A DNA stretch of 64,000 nt. Origin: Comamonadaceae bacterium (GTDB lineage Bacteria; Pseudomonadota; Gammaproteobacteria; Burkholderiales; Burkholderiaceae_C). Location of the stretch: positions 35,602 through 99,601 of the forward strand of contig JAIYCG010000026.1 of NCBI GenBank assembly GCA_027488115.1. Direction: 5' to 3'. Made by a program: the position numbers and the translations under genes. The notes beneath the pieces are model-generated. The model saw only the letters and a list, made by a program, of their open reading frames with translations, searched no databases and was not told the origin of the DNA. The number at the start of each line of letters is the position of its first letter. The first letter of the stretch is position 1. Shown piece by piece: positions 8,736 to 16,758 of this stretch.

Positions 8736-10940
8736 ATGAGTCAAATTCAAACTTCTCCTGCTCAGCTTTCACGTCGCAGTTTCATGGTTGGAACATCCGC
8801 CATGGCCAGCGGTGGTCTTGCCTTGGGCTTTAACTTGTTGTCAACTTCTGAGGCTCTCGCGCAAAGCTCTGAGGCAACACCTGAGATTGGTGTTTGGGTT
8901 GTGGTCAAGCCCGATGACACTTGTGTGGTTCGCGTAGTTCGCTCAGAAATGGGACAAGGCACCCGCACGGGCTTGGCCCAATTGGTGGCCGAAGAATTAG
9001 AGTGTGATTGGTCCAAAATTACTACCGAGTCGCCTACAGCGGGTCAAAACTTAAAGCGCAAGCGCGCTTGGGGTGACATGAGTACCGGTGGTAGCCGAGG
9101 TATCCGTACTTCCCAAGATTACGTTCGCCGCGGTGGTGCGGTCGCTCGAATGATGCTCGTTCAGGCGGCGGCCAATGAATGGAATGTGCCAGCCACAGAG
9201 CTCACAACTTCAAACAGCGTCATTACCCACGCTGCATCAGGTCGTAAGACAACTTATGGCCAGGTGGCTGCGGCCGCGGCCAAGTTGCCTGTGCCCGACA
9301 TGAAATCGGTTGTTCTGAAGGACCCGCGTACGTGGAAAATTGCTGGTAAATCTGTCAAGCGTTTGGATACGCCAAACAAGCTTAACGGCAAACTCATTTA
9401 CGGTATTGACTTGAAGATGGATGGCATGTTGTGTGCCACAGTCATGGATTGCCCCGTATTTGGTGGCAAGCTTGTAAGTTTTGACGACAGTAAAGTGAAA
9501 ACATTGCGCGGGGTGAAAGCCGTGGTGCGCGTTGATGCCTCCACTGTGGCTGTGGTTGCTGATACTTGGTGGCGCGCAAAAAATGCATTGGCGCAACTTC
9601 CTATTGTTTGGGACGAAGGCCCCAACGCCAAAGTCAACAGTGCCATGATTGCAGACCACGTCCGTGAGGGACTCACGGCACGTGGTAATTTTGCGGGCCG
9701 CAATGAAGGTGACGCCATCTCTGTTGTTGCCAATGCTCCCAGAAAAGTCGAAGCCATTTACAGCTCTCCCTTCTTATCACACGCCCCGCTGGAACCCATG
9801 AATTGCACGGCGCGTTGGACTGCTGACAAGGCCGAGGTCTGGACGCCCACCCAAAACGCAGAGGCCTCCTTGGCGGTGTTGGCCGAAACCGCAGGCTTGC
9901 CCCTGGAAAAGTGCGAGGTCTATGTGACAGATCTGGGCGGTGCATTTGGTCGCAAAGGTGGCCAGCAAGATTTTGTCTCTCAAGCCGTCAAAATTGCCAA
10001 ACAGTTTCCAGGCACGCCCATCAAAATGATTTGGACGCGTGAAGAAGATCAAACCCACGATTACTATCGCCCCATTTCTCAGTGCCACATGAAAGCTGGC
10101 CTTGACGACAAAGGCAACTTGGTGGGCATGACCCTTCGGTCTTCAGGTCAGTCCATCAACGCATGGGTGAACCCCTCTGCCATCAAGGATGGCAAAGATG
10201 AACGCCAGCTTCAAGGCTTCTGGAAAGAGCCTGGCGACGCCCAATTGGGATACACCATTCCGAATTTGCTCACTGAATATGCCATTCGCAACACCCATGT
10301 GCCAGTTGGCCCTTGGCGCGGTGTGAACACCAACCAAAACGGTGTTTACATGGAATGCTTCATTGAAGAAGTGGCTCGGGCCTCAGGCAAAGATTCGTTG
10401 GCGTTCCGTCAAGCCTTGATGCAAAACCATCCCAAGCATTTGCAAGTGCTCAATGCGGCTGCAGAAAAAGGCGATTGGGGTAAGCCTGTCGCCCCTGGTG
10501 TTTTCAGGGGCATTGCTCAGTTTATGGGTTATGGCGCTTATTCAGCAGCGGTTGCAGAAGTCACTGTCAGCCCCAAAGGCGAAGTCAAAGTCTTGCGCAT
10601 GGTGTTGGCCACCAATGCTGGCCATTTCGTCAATCCCCATCAAGTTGCAGCGCAAGTTGAGGGGGGTGTGGTCATGGGTCTTAGCGCTACGTTTTTTGGC
10701 GAATGCACCGTTGAAAATGGCCGCATCAAAGAAAAGAACTTTGACACTTACCAACTGCTCAAACTAGCTCAGATGCCTAAAGTGGAAACTGTTTTGGTGC
10801 CCACTTACGATTTCTGGGGAGGTGTGGGTGAACCCACCATTTGTGTGGTGGCGCCCGCTGTGATCAATGCTATTTCCGCTGCTGTTGGCAAACCCCTGCG
10901 CGATTTGCCTTTGAAGAATGCAGGCTTTAAGTTTGTTTGA
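8736..10940 (+). CDS. Molybdenum hydroxylase large subunit, molybdopterin-binding (IorB-like)
   Basis: A 734-residue catalytic subunit of the xanthine dehydrogenase family, single-chain IorB type. A twin-arginine signal (SRRSFMVG, residues 12-19, then a hydrophobic stretch ending ALA) predicts export of the folded heterodimer to the periplasm. Cofactor motifs include EMGQGTRTGLAQ early on, GGAFGRKGG near residue 402, and the C-terminal GVGEPT near residue 697, whose Glu is the general base in this family. With the 2Fe-2S subunit upstream it would hydroxylate a heteroaromatic or oxidise an aldehyde. Being periplasmic while UbiD is cytosolic, it may act on the substrate before uptake. Substrate unknown. 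Confidence 0.92.
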   Translation: MSQIQTSPAQLSRRSFMVGTSAMASGGLALGFNLLSTSEALAQSSEATPEIGVWVVVKPDDTCVVRVVRSEMGQGTRTGLAQLVAEELECDWSKITTESPTAGQNLKRKRAWGDMSTGGSRGIRTSQDYVRRGGAVARMMLVQAAANEWNVPATELTTSNSVITHAASGRKTTYGQVAAAAAKLPVPDMKSVVLKDPRTWKIAGKSVKRLDTPNKLNGKLIYGIDLKMDGMLCATVMDCPVFGGKLVSFDDSKVKTLRGVKAVVRVDASTVAVVADTWWRAKNALAQLPIVWDEGPNAKVNSAMIADHVREGLTARGNFAGRNEGDAISVVANAPRKVEAIYSSPFLSHAPLEPMNCTARWTADKAEVWTPTQNAEASLAVLAETAGLPLEKCEVYVTDLGGAFGRKGGQQDFVSQAVKIAKQFPGTPIKMIWTREEDQTHDYYRPISQCHMKAGLDDKGNLVGMTLRSSGQSINAWVNPSAIKDGKDERQLQGFWKEPGDAQLGYTIPNLLTEYAIRNTHVPVGPWRGVNTNQNGVYMECFIEEVARASGKDSLAFRQALMQNHPKHLQVLNAAAEKGDWGKPVAPGVFRGIAQFMGYGAYSAAVAEVTVSPKGEVKVLRMVLATNAGHFVNPHQVAAQVEGGVVMGLSATFFGECTVENGRIKEKNFDTYQLLKLAQMPKVETVLVPTYDFWGGVGEPTICVVAPAVINAISAAVGKPLRDLPLKNAGFKFV

Positions 10941-10967
10941 TTGACTTTAGACTTCTTTAAACTCAAT

Positions 10968-11759
10968 TCATCGCCGCAAGGAAGGCCCTTCAATGGGCAT
11001 GCCTTGCGCGCGAGATTTTAAAAATAATTCCAATTGTCTGAGCTCTGGGCTGCCAGGCGCAGGCACTTCGGCTTGAACGCCTGAGTAACAGGCTCTCAAT
11101 CTGCGGTCGATGGAACCCATGCTTTGCCAACTCAATTTGAAAATTGGAAATCCGGTGGGATGACCCGGTGAGATGACATCTGCGCGCATGGTTTTGCCAA
11201 TGTTCAAATCATGGCAATGCGTACAAGCTAAATTCATTCGTCCGATGCGCGTTGTGAAAAGTTTGGCGCCTTCGTTCAGTTCAAGTTGCCACCGCTCTTT
11301 CACTTCCTCCTTCGGTGTCGTTTGAAAATTCAAACCTGCGCTGGTTTGATGTAAGAGGGCGCTGAGAGAGAGAACATCTGCGTTTTCAAGACCTTTGAAG
11401 GGCTGCTGCGTTCGCTCAGAACAAATCAAGATCTGATCTTCAAGGTTAATTAATTTTTGCTGTTTGACAGACCACATGGGAAAGTGCGTTGCGGCTTGTC
11501 GCATTTTGTCAATGTTGCCGTGGCACTTTGAACAGGATGCTTGTCCTGCCCAGAGCACTCTTCCTTGTTCCAGCCACAAGCTCACAGGATTGGTGCTGGG
11601 GTCGTTTTGAATCGCTTTCAGCGAGGGGCTTAAAAAAGCCTGACCACTGAGCTGATTCAAAGGCCCTTTAGGCAAGCTTGAATTTTCTTGTGAAACAGAT
11701 TGAGCCACCGAGAAAAATGGCACACCAAAGAGCAAGTAAAGAGAGAGCAGCCAACGCAT
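10968..11759 (-). CDS. soxA: Sulfur oxidation cytochrome SoxA, dihaem type
   Basis: SoxA with SoxX joins thiosulfate to the SoxY carrier cysteine in the periplasm. This 263-residue protein has a Sec signal peptide (residues 1-19, ending SVA), two c-type haem sites CSKCH (76-80) and CTHCH (179-183), and the SoxA signature FKLSWQSMGSIDRRLRACYSG, whose Cys224 is the catalytic haem-ligand cysteine. Two haem sites mark the dihaem subtype. I start at ATG 11759, four bases after the soxZ stop; a start at 11831 would extend 24 residues into soxZ. It is the last gene of the soxXYZA unit and faces the molybdenum hydroxylase gene tail to tail; soxB is not in the window. Confidence 0.93.
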   Translation of the reverse strand: MRWLLSLYLLFGVPFFSVAQSVSQENSSLPKGPLNQLSGQAFLSPSLKAIQNDPSTNPVSLWLEQGRVLWAGQASCSKCHGNIDKMRQAATHFPMWSVKQQKLINLEDQILICSERTQQPFKGLENADVLSLSALLHQTSAGLNFQTTPKEEVKERWQLELNEGAKLFTTRIGRMNLACTHCHDLNIGKTMRADVISPGHPTGFPIFKLSWQSMGSIDRRLRACYSGVQAEVPAPGSPELRQLELFLKSRAQGMPIEGPSLRR

Positions 11760-11763
11760 GCGT

Positions 11764-12093
11764 TTACAAAACCAATCGCTGTTGCGTTTCACCCATCTGT
11801 CCTGAATCGTCTTTCCAAATGACTTTGACAATGCCGCCTTCTAAAGGCACCAAGACTGGAAAAGCCAAGTACACAGGCGATGTCATCGCTGTTCCAAGGT
11901 CTGCCTCCATGATCAATCGATCATTCAAATAGGCCCTCACGGTGTGGATGATATTTTTTGGGATTTGCCGTCCAGAATCGTCTACACGAAACCCAGAGTC
12001 CATGGGGTGGGCTGCAGACCAGCGAGCTTCTACATGCGCACCAGCTTTAACCTGGCCTGTCAATGCAAGTCGAGTGAGTATGGGAGCGCTCAT
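11764..12093 (-). CDS. soxZ: Thiosulfate oxidation carrier complex protein SoxZ
   Basis: A 109-residue immunoglobulin-like protein that pairs with SoxY to form the SoxYZ carrier on which sulfur intermediates are bound in the periplasm. It has no signal peptide of its own, as usual, and is exported together with SoxY. Family features are the MDSGFRVDDSGRQIP segment in the middle and the C-terminal half with LVPLEGGIVKVIWKDDSG. It lies 6 bases after soxY and 4 bases before soxA in one operon. Confidence 0.92.
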   Translation of the reverse strand: MSAPILTRLALTGQVKAGAHVEARWSAAHPMDSGFRVDDSGRQIPKNIIHTVRAYLNDRLIMEADLGTAMTSPVYLAFPVLVPLEGGIVKVIWKDDSGQMGETQQRLVL

Positions 12094-12099
12094 GTGAAA

Positions 12100-12537
12100 T
12101 TAAGAATCATCTAGGCATGCTGTGGATGTGATGACGGTTGGCGCATGGTTGGCGCGCTCACTGCCATCATTGAAATAGGCAACGAGCCATACGGACTGAC
12201 TGGCTGCCAGTCGGAGGCGCGTTTTCAATCTGTACTGAACCGGTTGGTCCAGGATCTTGAGGTGAAGTGCCTCAGGGTTGGGGTTCTCTGGCAAGATCAC
12301 TTTCAGTGCCTTCAGATAAAGACCTGAAGGCGCAGTAATCAGTGCTTCTAACGGAACGGCATTGCCGGTGTCTGCCAACCTTGGAAAAACGAGTTCAATG
12401 CCATCAGGTGACAACTCATTCAGCGGTTTAGAAATCGCCAATGTGTGCGGCACCGCCAACCAGGTGCCCAAGGCCCATACCATACCGCTTCGTCGCATTG
12501 GGCTGTGTTCATTGAAAGGCGTTGGGGTCTTGCGCAT
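12100..12537 (-). CDS. soxY: Thiosulfate oxidation carrier protein SoxY, atypical C-terminus
   Basis: SoxY carries sulfur intermediates on a cysteine near the end of a flexible C-terminal arm. This 145-residue version has a twin-arginine-like signal (MRRSGMVWALGTWLA, residues 14-28) and a SoxY-like core. The canonical ending GGCGG is absent: the protein ends TACLDDS, with Cys141 four residues from the end. The cysteine survives but its flexible glycines do not. The reading frame is clean, so this is not an obvious frameshift. ATG 12537 begins five bases after the soxX stop; an overlapping in-frame GTG at 12552 is also possible. soxZ follows 6 bases later. Confidence 0.87.
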   Translation of the reverse strand: MRKTPTPFNEHSPMRRSGMVWALGTWLAVPHTLAISKPLNELSPDGIELVFPRLADTGNAVPLEALITAPSGLYLKALKVILPENPNPEALHLKILDQPVQYRLKTRLRLAASQSVWLVAYFNDGSERANHAPTVITSTACLDDS

Positions 12538-12542
12538 TTTGT

Positions 12543-12932
12543 TTATCGCCACGATTGCAGGGTGAAGACCACTTGAGCAATTTGTTCGTTCGACAGAATG
12601 ACCCGAGCTGGCCGAGTCAACTTCAAATCATGCGTGCTTCCAAAGGGGGGCATTAAGGTGTCTGCATTGAACTTGCGTGCATCGACAACCCACTGCATCA
12701 ATTCCTTTTCAGAGTATTTCCGACCCACGCCTTGGAGAGACGGTGCAAAATTGCTCGTCAAACCTTGAACGCCAGGCATGTCGTGGCATGCAATGCAATT
12801 ACCATATTGCTTGTTGGTCATCAATTCATAGCCAGAAGTTTTGACTTCGGCAGTTTGTGCAGCGGCGGGTGAAAGAACCACCAGGCCGATGAGCATGCTA
12901 AGCGTAAAAATCTGCAATTTCATGTTTTGCAT
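12543..12932 (-). CDS. soxX: Sulfur oxidation cytochrome SoxX
   Basis: A monohaem cytochrome c partner of SoxA. Counting from ATG 12932 it has 129 residues: a Sec signal peptide (about residues 4-25, ending PAAAQ), the haem site CIACH at 46-50, and the axial-Met segment TLMPPFG around residue 94, followed by ILSNEQIAQVVFTLQSW, a typical SoxX end. The start is uncertain because no clear Shine-Dalgarno is visible; ATG 12923, 12974 and 12989 are in frame, but the later ones give the most compact signal peptide. It is the first gene of soxXYZA. Confidence 0.9.
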   Translation of the reverse strand: MQNMKLQIFTLSMLIGLVVLSPAAAQTAEVKTSGYELMTNKQYGNCIACHDMPGVQGLTSNFAPSLQGVGRKYSEKELMQWVVDARKFNADTLMPPFGSTHDLKLTRPARVILSNEQIAQVVFTLQSWR

Positions 12933-12996
12933 TGTGTCATTGAGTGATTTCGACTGCTGAGTAATTTCTTTCATAGGGATATGAGTCATTATTGTT

Positions 12997-13010
12997 TAGG
13001 GTTTACCCTA
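12997..13010. promoter_or_regulatory. Short inverted repeat in the soxX/paaZ divergent promoter region
   Basis: TAGGG, a TTTA spacer and CCCTA form a 5-bp inverted repeat 8 bases upstream of the longest possible soxX start and 126 bases upstream of paaZ. A second TAGGG-like half site (CATAGGGAT) lies at 12973-12980. This could be an operator for a sox or paaZ regulator, but no regulator gene is nearby and the match to any known site is unproven. Confidence 0.3.
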
Positions 13011-13135
13011 TGAATTTTTTGTCGTTTGAATTCTAAAAACATGCATAATATTTCCAGTCCGAGCGGTTGGTTAATTGCATTCCTGATGACCTGCTGCACG
13101 TTTATTGAACTATCAAGCCAGTCAGGACCTTCTCA

Positions 13136-15187
13136 ATGACTACCGTACTCCAAAGTTACATAGCCGGCCGCTGGGTTGGTCGGGAATCTGCACAAGCGCT
13201 ACACAGCGCCATCAATGGCCAAGAAATCGCTTTTGCCCATGCTGAAACATTGGACTTTGCGGAGGCCCTTGAATACGGTCGCACCAAGGGGCTGCAAGGC
13301 ATGTTGGCCATGGACTTTCAGCAACGTGCTGCGACATTGCGCGCCTTGGCCAAATATTTAGGTGAACGCAAAGAAGAGCTTTACGCTATTTCAGCCCACA
13401 CGGGTGCGACACGCATTGATTCGTGGGTGGATATTGAAGGCGGTACGGGCACCTTGTTCGCCTATGCTGGCATGGCCGCCAGCGAACTGCCAAGTGGCAA
13501 TTTAATTCACGAAGGCCCCGTCACATCCTTGGGCAAGAAAAACACCTTTGCAGGCACCCATATTTTGGTGCCACGGGGTGGTGTGGCAGTTCACATCAAT
13601 GCCTTCAATTTTCCGGTGTGGGGTTTGTTGGAAAAATTTGCACCCACCTTTTTGGCAGGCATGCCTTGCATTGGAAAGCCAGCCACAGCCACCAGTTACT
13701 TAACTGAAGCCCTGGTCCGAATGATTGATCAGTCCGGCATTTTGCCCAAGGGCGCATTGCAATTGGTGATTGGCAGCACGGGTGATTTACTTGACCGCTT
13801 GGACGTGGCCGATGTGGTCACTTTCACTGGCTCTGCCGACACGGCTGCCAAGTTGCGCGTGAACCCGAACGTGGTTCGCAACAGCATTCCATTCAACGCT
13901 GAAGCTGACTCTTTGAATTGCGCCATCTTGGCAGACGACGTCACACCGGATGATGAAGAGTTTGATTTGTTCGTCAAAGAGGTGGTTCGTGAAATGACCG
14001 TCAAAGCCGGCCAGAAGTGCACGGCCATTCGACGTGCTATTGTGCCGCGCAAGCACCTTGATGCGCTTGCTGAAAAAATCAAAACTCGATTGTCCAAGGT
14101 GGTGGTGGGAGATCCATCCGTTGAAGGTGTGAAGATGGGCGCATTGGCATCCAAATCACAACAATCAGACGTGGCTGAGCGCGTGGCCTTGTTGCGCCAG
14201 AGTGCTGAGTTGGTTTACGGCGGTGATGCCAATTTCAGCTTGGTAGGCCAGGGCGTGGACAAGGGTTATTTCTTTCAACCCACTTTGCTGTTGTGCCAAA
14301 AACCCTTAAGCACGGACAATGTTCACGACATTGAAGCCTTTGGTCCTGTGAGCACACTCATGCCTTACGACAACATGGAGGATGCGATGGCCTTGGCCAA
14401 GCGTGGCAAGGGCAGCTTGGTGGGTTCATTGATCACCAAGACCCCTTCAGTGGCTGCGCAAGTGGTTCCGCGATTGGCTGCCAATCACGGACGATTGCAT
14501 GTGCTAGATCGCGAATCTGCTGGCGAATCAACCGGCCACGGCTCACCGCTGCCTTCTTTGAAACACGGCGGCCCTGGTCGAGCGGGTGGTGGCGAAGAAT
14601 TGGGCGGTATTCGCGCTGTCACTCACATGATGCAACGTGCGGCTGTGCAAGGTTCACCTAGCATGTTGACGGCGATCACACGCGAGTACGCCCGTGGTGC
14701 CAAAGTCATTGAAACGGGCACCCATCCGTTCAAACGTTATTTTGAAGAGTTGCAAATTGGCGAGTCATTGTTGACAGCATCAAAGCTCATTGGTGAAGCG
14801 GATGTGAAAGCCTTTGGCGAACTCACAGGCGATATGTTTTACATGCACTTTGACGACGAAGCCGCCAAGGCTTCGGCTTTTGGGAAACGAATTGCGCACG
14901 GCTATTTGGTTTTGTCTGATGCGGCAGGCTTGTTCGTGGTGGCCGAGCCAGGGCCCGTCTTGGCCAACTATGGCTTGGACACTTTGCGGTTTGTGAAGCC
15001 TGTCGGTTTGGGTGACACCATTCAGGTGCGCCTTACATGCAAACGCAAGATTGATCGAAACAAAAAAGACGCCAATGGCCAAGGGCAGGGCGTGGTGGCT
15101 TGGGATGTTGAGGTGAGCAATCAGGACAAGGAATTGGTGGCGAGTTATGACATCCTCACCTTGGTTGCAAAGCAGCATTCAAATTAG
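13136..15187 (+). CDS. paaZ: PaaZ: 3-oxo-5,6-dehydrosuberyl-CoA semialdehyde dehydrogenase / oxepin-CoA hydrolase
   Basis: A 683-residue bifunctional enzyme of aerobic phenylacetate degradation. The N-terminal aldehyde dehydrogenase domain has Glu256 (NAEADS) and Cys295 (GQKCTA), the same positions as in E. coli PaaZ. The C-terminal MaoC hydratase domain starts near residue 525 and has Asp566 and His571 (GDMFYMHFD), the same spacing as the E. coli D561/H566 pair. It hydrolyses oxepin-CoA to the semialdehyde and oxidises it to the acyl-CoA. No other paa gene (paaABCDE, G, K) is in the window, so it stands alone here, divergent from sox; the rest may be elsewhere on the chromosome. Confidence 0.93.
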   Translation: MTTVLQSYIAGRWVGRESAQALHSAINGQEIAFAHAETLDFAEALEYGRTKGLQGMLAMDFQQRAATLRALAKYLGERKEELYAISAHTGATRIDSWVDIEGGTGTLFAYAGMAASELPSGNLIHEGPVTSLGKKNTFAGTHILVPRGGVAVHINAFNFPVWGLLEKFAPTFLAGMPCIGKPATATSYLTEALVRMIDQSGILPKGALQLVIGSTGDLLDRLDVADVVTFTGSADTAAKLRVNPNVVRNSIPFNAEADSLNCAILADDVTPDDEEFDLFVKEVVREMTVKAGQKCTAIRRAIVPRKHLDALAEKIKTRLSKVVVGDPSVEGVKMGALASKSQQSDVAERVALLRQSAELVYGGDANFSLVGQGVDKGYFFQPTLLLCQKPLSTDNVHDIEAFGPVSTLMPYDNMEDAMALAKRGKGSLVGSLITKTPSVAAQVVPRLAANHGRLHVLDRESAGESTGHGSPLPSLKHGGPGRAGGGEELGGIRAVTHMMQRAAVQGSPSMLTAITREYARGAKVIETGTHPFKRYFEELQIGESLLTASKLIGEADVKAFGELTGDMFYMHFDDEAAKASAFGKRIAHGYLVLSDAAGLFVVAEPGPVLANYGLDTLRFVKPVGLGDTIQVRLTCKRKIDRNKKDANGQGQGVVAWDVEVSNQDKELVASYDILTLVAKQHSN

Positions 15188-15267
15188 CCTGCTCAAAATC
15201 CCCTACGAAAAATGGGCTTAATAGAAAAGCATTTTGGAATTTAGGAAGACTTCATTTCTAATGCCTA

Positions 15268-15385
15268 AATCGTTGGGGAGTAGCTCAATTTCTTCGTGCT
15301 CAGTTAAGCCAAAAGGCGCACGGAGAAATCAACAAATCGTCATTACGAAGTTTTTACTTCCGGTTTGTTGGGCATATAACTGATT
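15268..15385 (+). promoter_or_regulatory. yybP-ykoY (manganese-sensing) riboswitch aptamer
   Basis: The 287-bp leader of the TerC-type gene contains GGGGAGTAGC at 15275-15284, the hallmark of the yybP-ykoY aptamer. A 12-bp stem follows, ATTTCTTCGTGC (15288-15299) with GCACGGAGAAAT (15318-15329), one G-T pair only. A further stem AACAAA...TTTGTT encloses a small GAAGT/ACTTC hairpin, and then comes the second conserved loop GGGCATATAAC (15370-15380). AATC at the 5' edge can pair with GATT near 15385. In known members the two loops dock and bind Mn2+. Genes of the TerC/YjbE type are classic targets of this riboswitch. Confidence 0.9.
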
Positions 15386-15400
15386 CATAACAAGCAAAGC

Positions 15401-15472
15401 AAGACCTTCGATCTCTCGTGTTGCAATTGTCTTTTGGCAATTCAACTTGTTACGATCGTTACTGAAGGTCTT
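15401..15472 (+). promoter_or_regulatory. Riboswitch expression platform: hairpin hiding the Shine-Dalgarno
   Basis: AAGACCTTC (15401-15409) is a perfect 9-base complement of GAAGGTCTT (15464-15472), which contains the GAAGG Shine-Dalgarno three to four bases ahead of the ATG at 15475. A smaller TTGC/GGCAA stem sits inside the loop. In the unbound state this would block ribosome access; metal binding to the upstream aptamer would be expected to free it, giving translational control. The switching direction is inferred from known family members. Confidence 0.75.
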
Positions 15473-15474
15473 TC

Positions 15475-16182
15475 ATGGAATTGTTCTCAATGCCCTGGTG
15501 GTCAGCATTGCTTGCCATCATTCTCATCGATTTAGTCTTAGCTGGCGATAACGCCATCGTCATTGCACTTGCCGCTCGCGGTCTTCCTCCGGAACATCAA
15601 AACAAAGCCATTATTTGGGGCACTGTGGGCGCTATCGTGGTTCGCTCAGCAATGACTGTTGGCGTTGTATGGCTCCTCAAAATTCCTGGCCTCATGTTGG
15701 TTGGTGGTCTGGGTCTGTTATGGATTGCCTACAAGCTCATTTCGGATACGTCCGATGACGAGCACCAAGGCGTTGGCGCAACCACATTTTGGGGTGCCAT
15801 GAAAACCATCATCGTGGCCGATGCCCTTATGGGGGTGGACAACGTGTTGGGCGTGGCAGGCGCTGCCAATGGCTCGTTTGACCTGGTTGTCATTGGTTTG
15901 CTGATCAGTATTCCGATCGTGGTCTTGGGTAGCAAATTGGTATTGCAATTGGTCGAAAAATGGCCCGTCATTATTCATCTGGGTGCAGCTGTCTTGGCCT
16001 TTACTGCTGCCCAAATGATCATCAATGAAAAACTTTTAGATCCTGTTTTTGATGGTGGCGAAACCATCAACTACTTGGCACGTGGTGCAACTTATATTTT
16101 GGCCATCGTTGGGGTATTGGGCTTGGGCTGGTTAGCAACCAAACGTCAGGCGACATCCAGCACTGAAACCCAATCGATCTGA
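15475..16182 (+). CDS. TerC/YjbE family integral membrane protein, probable manganese exporter
   Basis: A 235-residue inner-membrane protein with about seven predicted membrane segments. Family motifs are DLVLAGDNAIVIALA near residue 20, whose Asp-Asn pair is conserved in TerC proteins, and VADALMGVDNVLGVAGA near residue 118, a repeat of the same motif. A short acidic loop (DTSDDEH) separates the two halves. Recent work on TerC/Alx/MeeF-type proteins points to Mn2+ export, and the leader here is a yybP-ykoY riboswitch, which supports that role. The next gene follows after 26 bp with a good Shine-Dalgarno and probably belongs to the same transcript. Confidence 0.88.
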   Translation: MELFSMPWWSALLAIILIDLVLAGDNAIVIALAARGLPPEHQNKAIIWGTVGAIVVRSAMTVGVVWLLKIPGLMLVGGLGLLWIAYKLISDTSDDEHQGVGATTFWGAMKTIIVADALMGVDNVLGVAGAANGSFDLVVIGLLISIPIVVLGSKLVLQLVEKWPVIIHLGAAVLAFTAAQMIINEKLLDPVFDGGETINYLARGATYILAIVGVLGLGWLATKRQATSSTETQSI

Positions 16183-16208
16183 ACAAATTTTTAAACCAGG
16201 AGAAAAAA

Positions 16209-16664
16209 ATGGAAACATTCATTGTTTACATCGACGACAAGCAATATGCACTCCAACAAATTGTTCCTATGTTGCCTGCCAATGGTTCACAAAATGGCGC
16301 AGCAAATTGGATTTTGATTGGATGCCCGCCAAGATTAAACCGCCACACAGGCAGGTGGTTAACGCATACGGCTCAAAAGAAATGGCGTCAAGAATGGACG
16401 CAGGAAGCGACCCACGTACTGGTTCATATGCTTCGTGACTTCGGCAACACTGTGTCGGTGCGAACCGTGCAGGGGCCCCTTGTCGAATTTACCAAGCAAG
16501 TGAAAGGGGAAGTGGGCGTTGCGAGAGTGCTCGACGCACGCCGACCTAAATTGTCAGTCAATCTGTCCCCAGTGACTTCAGAGCAACCACAAGAAAAATC
16601 TACTTGGGCTTTGCCGGGTGGTGTGTTGGCCATGAGTGCAGCCATCGTTATGGCCAGCGAATAA
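16209..16664 (+). CDS. Hypothetical protein co-transcribed with the TerC-type gene
   Basis: I do not recognise a named domain in this 151-residue protein. It starts METFIVYIDDKQYALQQIVPM, has a basic, Trp-rich middle (GRWLTHTAQKKWRQEW), and ends with a short hydrophobic stretch, LPGGVLAMSAAIVMA, that could be a single membrane anchor or a packed helix. AGGAG seven bases upstream of the ATG supports the start. It follows the riboswitch-controlled membrane protein by 26 bp and is closed by a strong terminator, so it may share manganese-responsive expression. A nucleotide- or sensor-type role is only a guess. Confidence 0.8.
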   Translation: METFIVYIDDKQYALQQIVPMLPANGSQNGAANWILIGCPPRLNRHTGRWLTHTAQKKWRQEWTQEATHVLVHMLRDFGNTVSVRTVQGPLVEFTKQVKGEVGVARVLDARRPKLSVNLSPVTSEQPQEKSTWALPGGVLAMSAAIVMASE

Positions 16665-16680
16665 AGAACTTTGTAAAATG

Positions 16681-16720
16681 AAAAAAGGCCTTCCAGTGGT
16701 CAACTGGAAGGCCTTTTTTT
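16681..16720. terminator. Bidirectional Rho-independent terminator
   Basis: AAGGCCTTCCAG pairs perfectly with CTGGAAGGCCTT around a seven-base loop, with A's before and seven T's after. It separates the + strand TerC operon from the - strand rpoD gene and can serve both directions. Confidence 0.92.
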
Positions 16721-16758
16721 GACGCTGCCTTGATGCAGCGTTAGGCAAACATGCTTGC

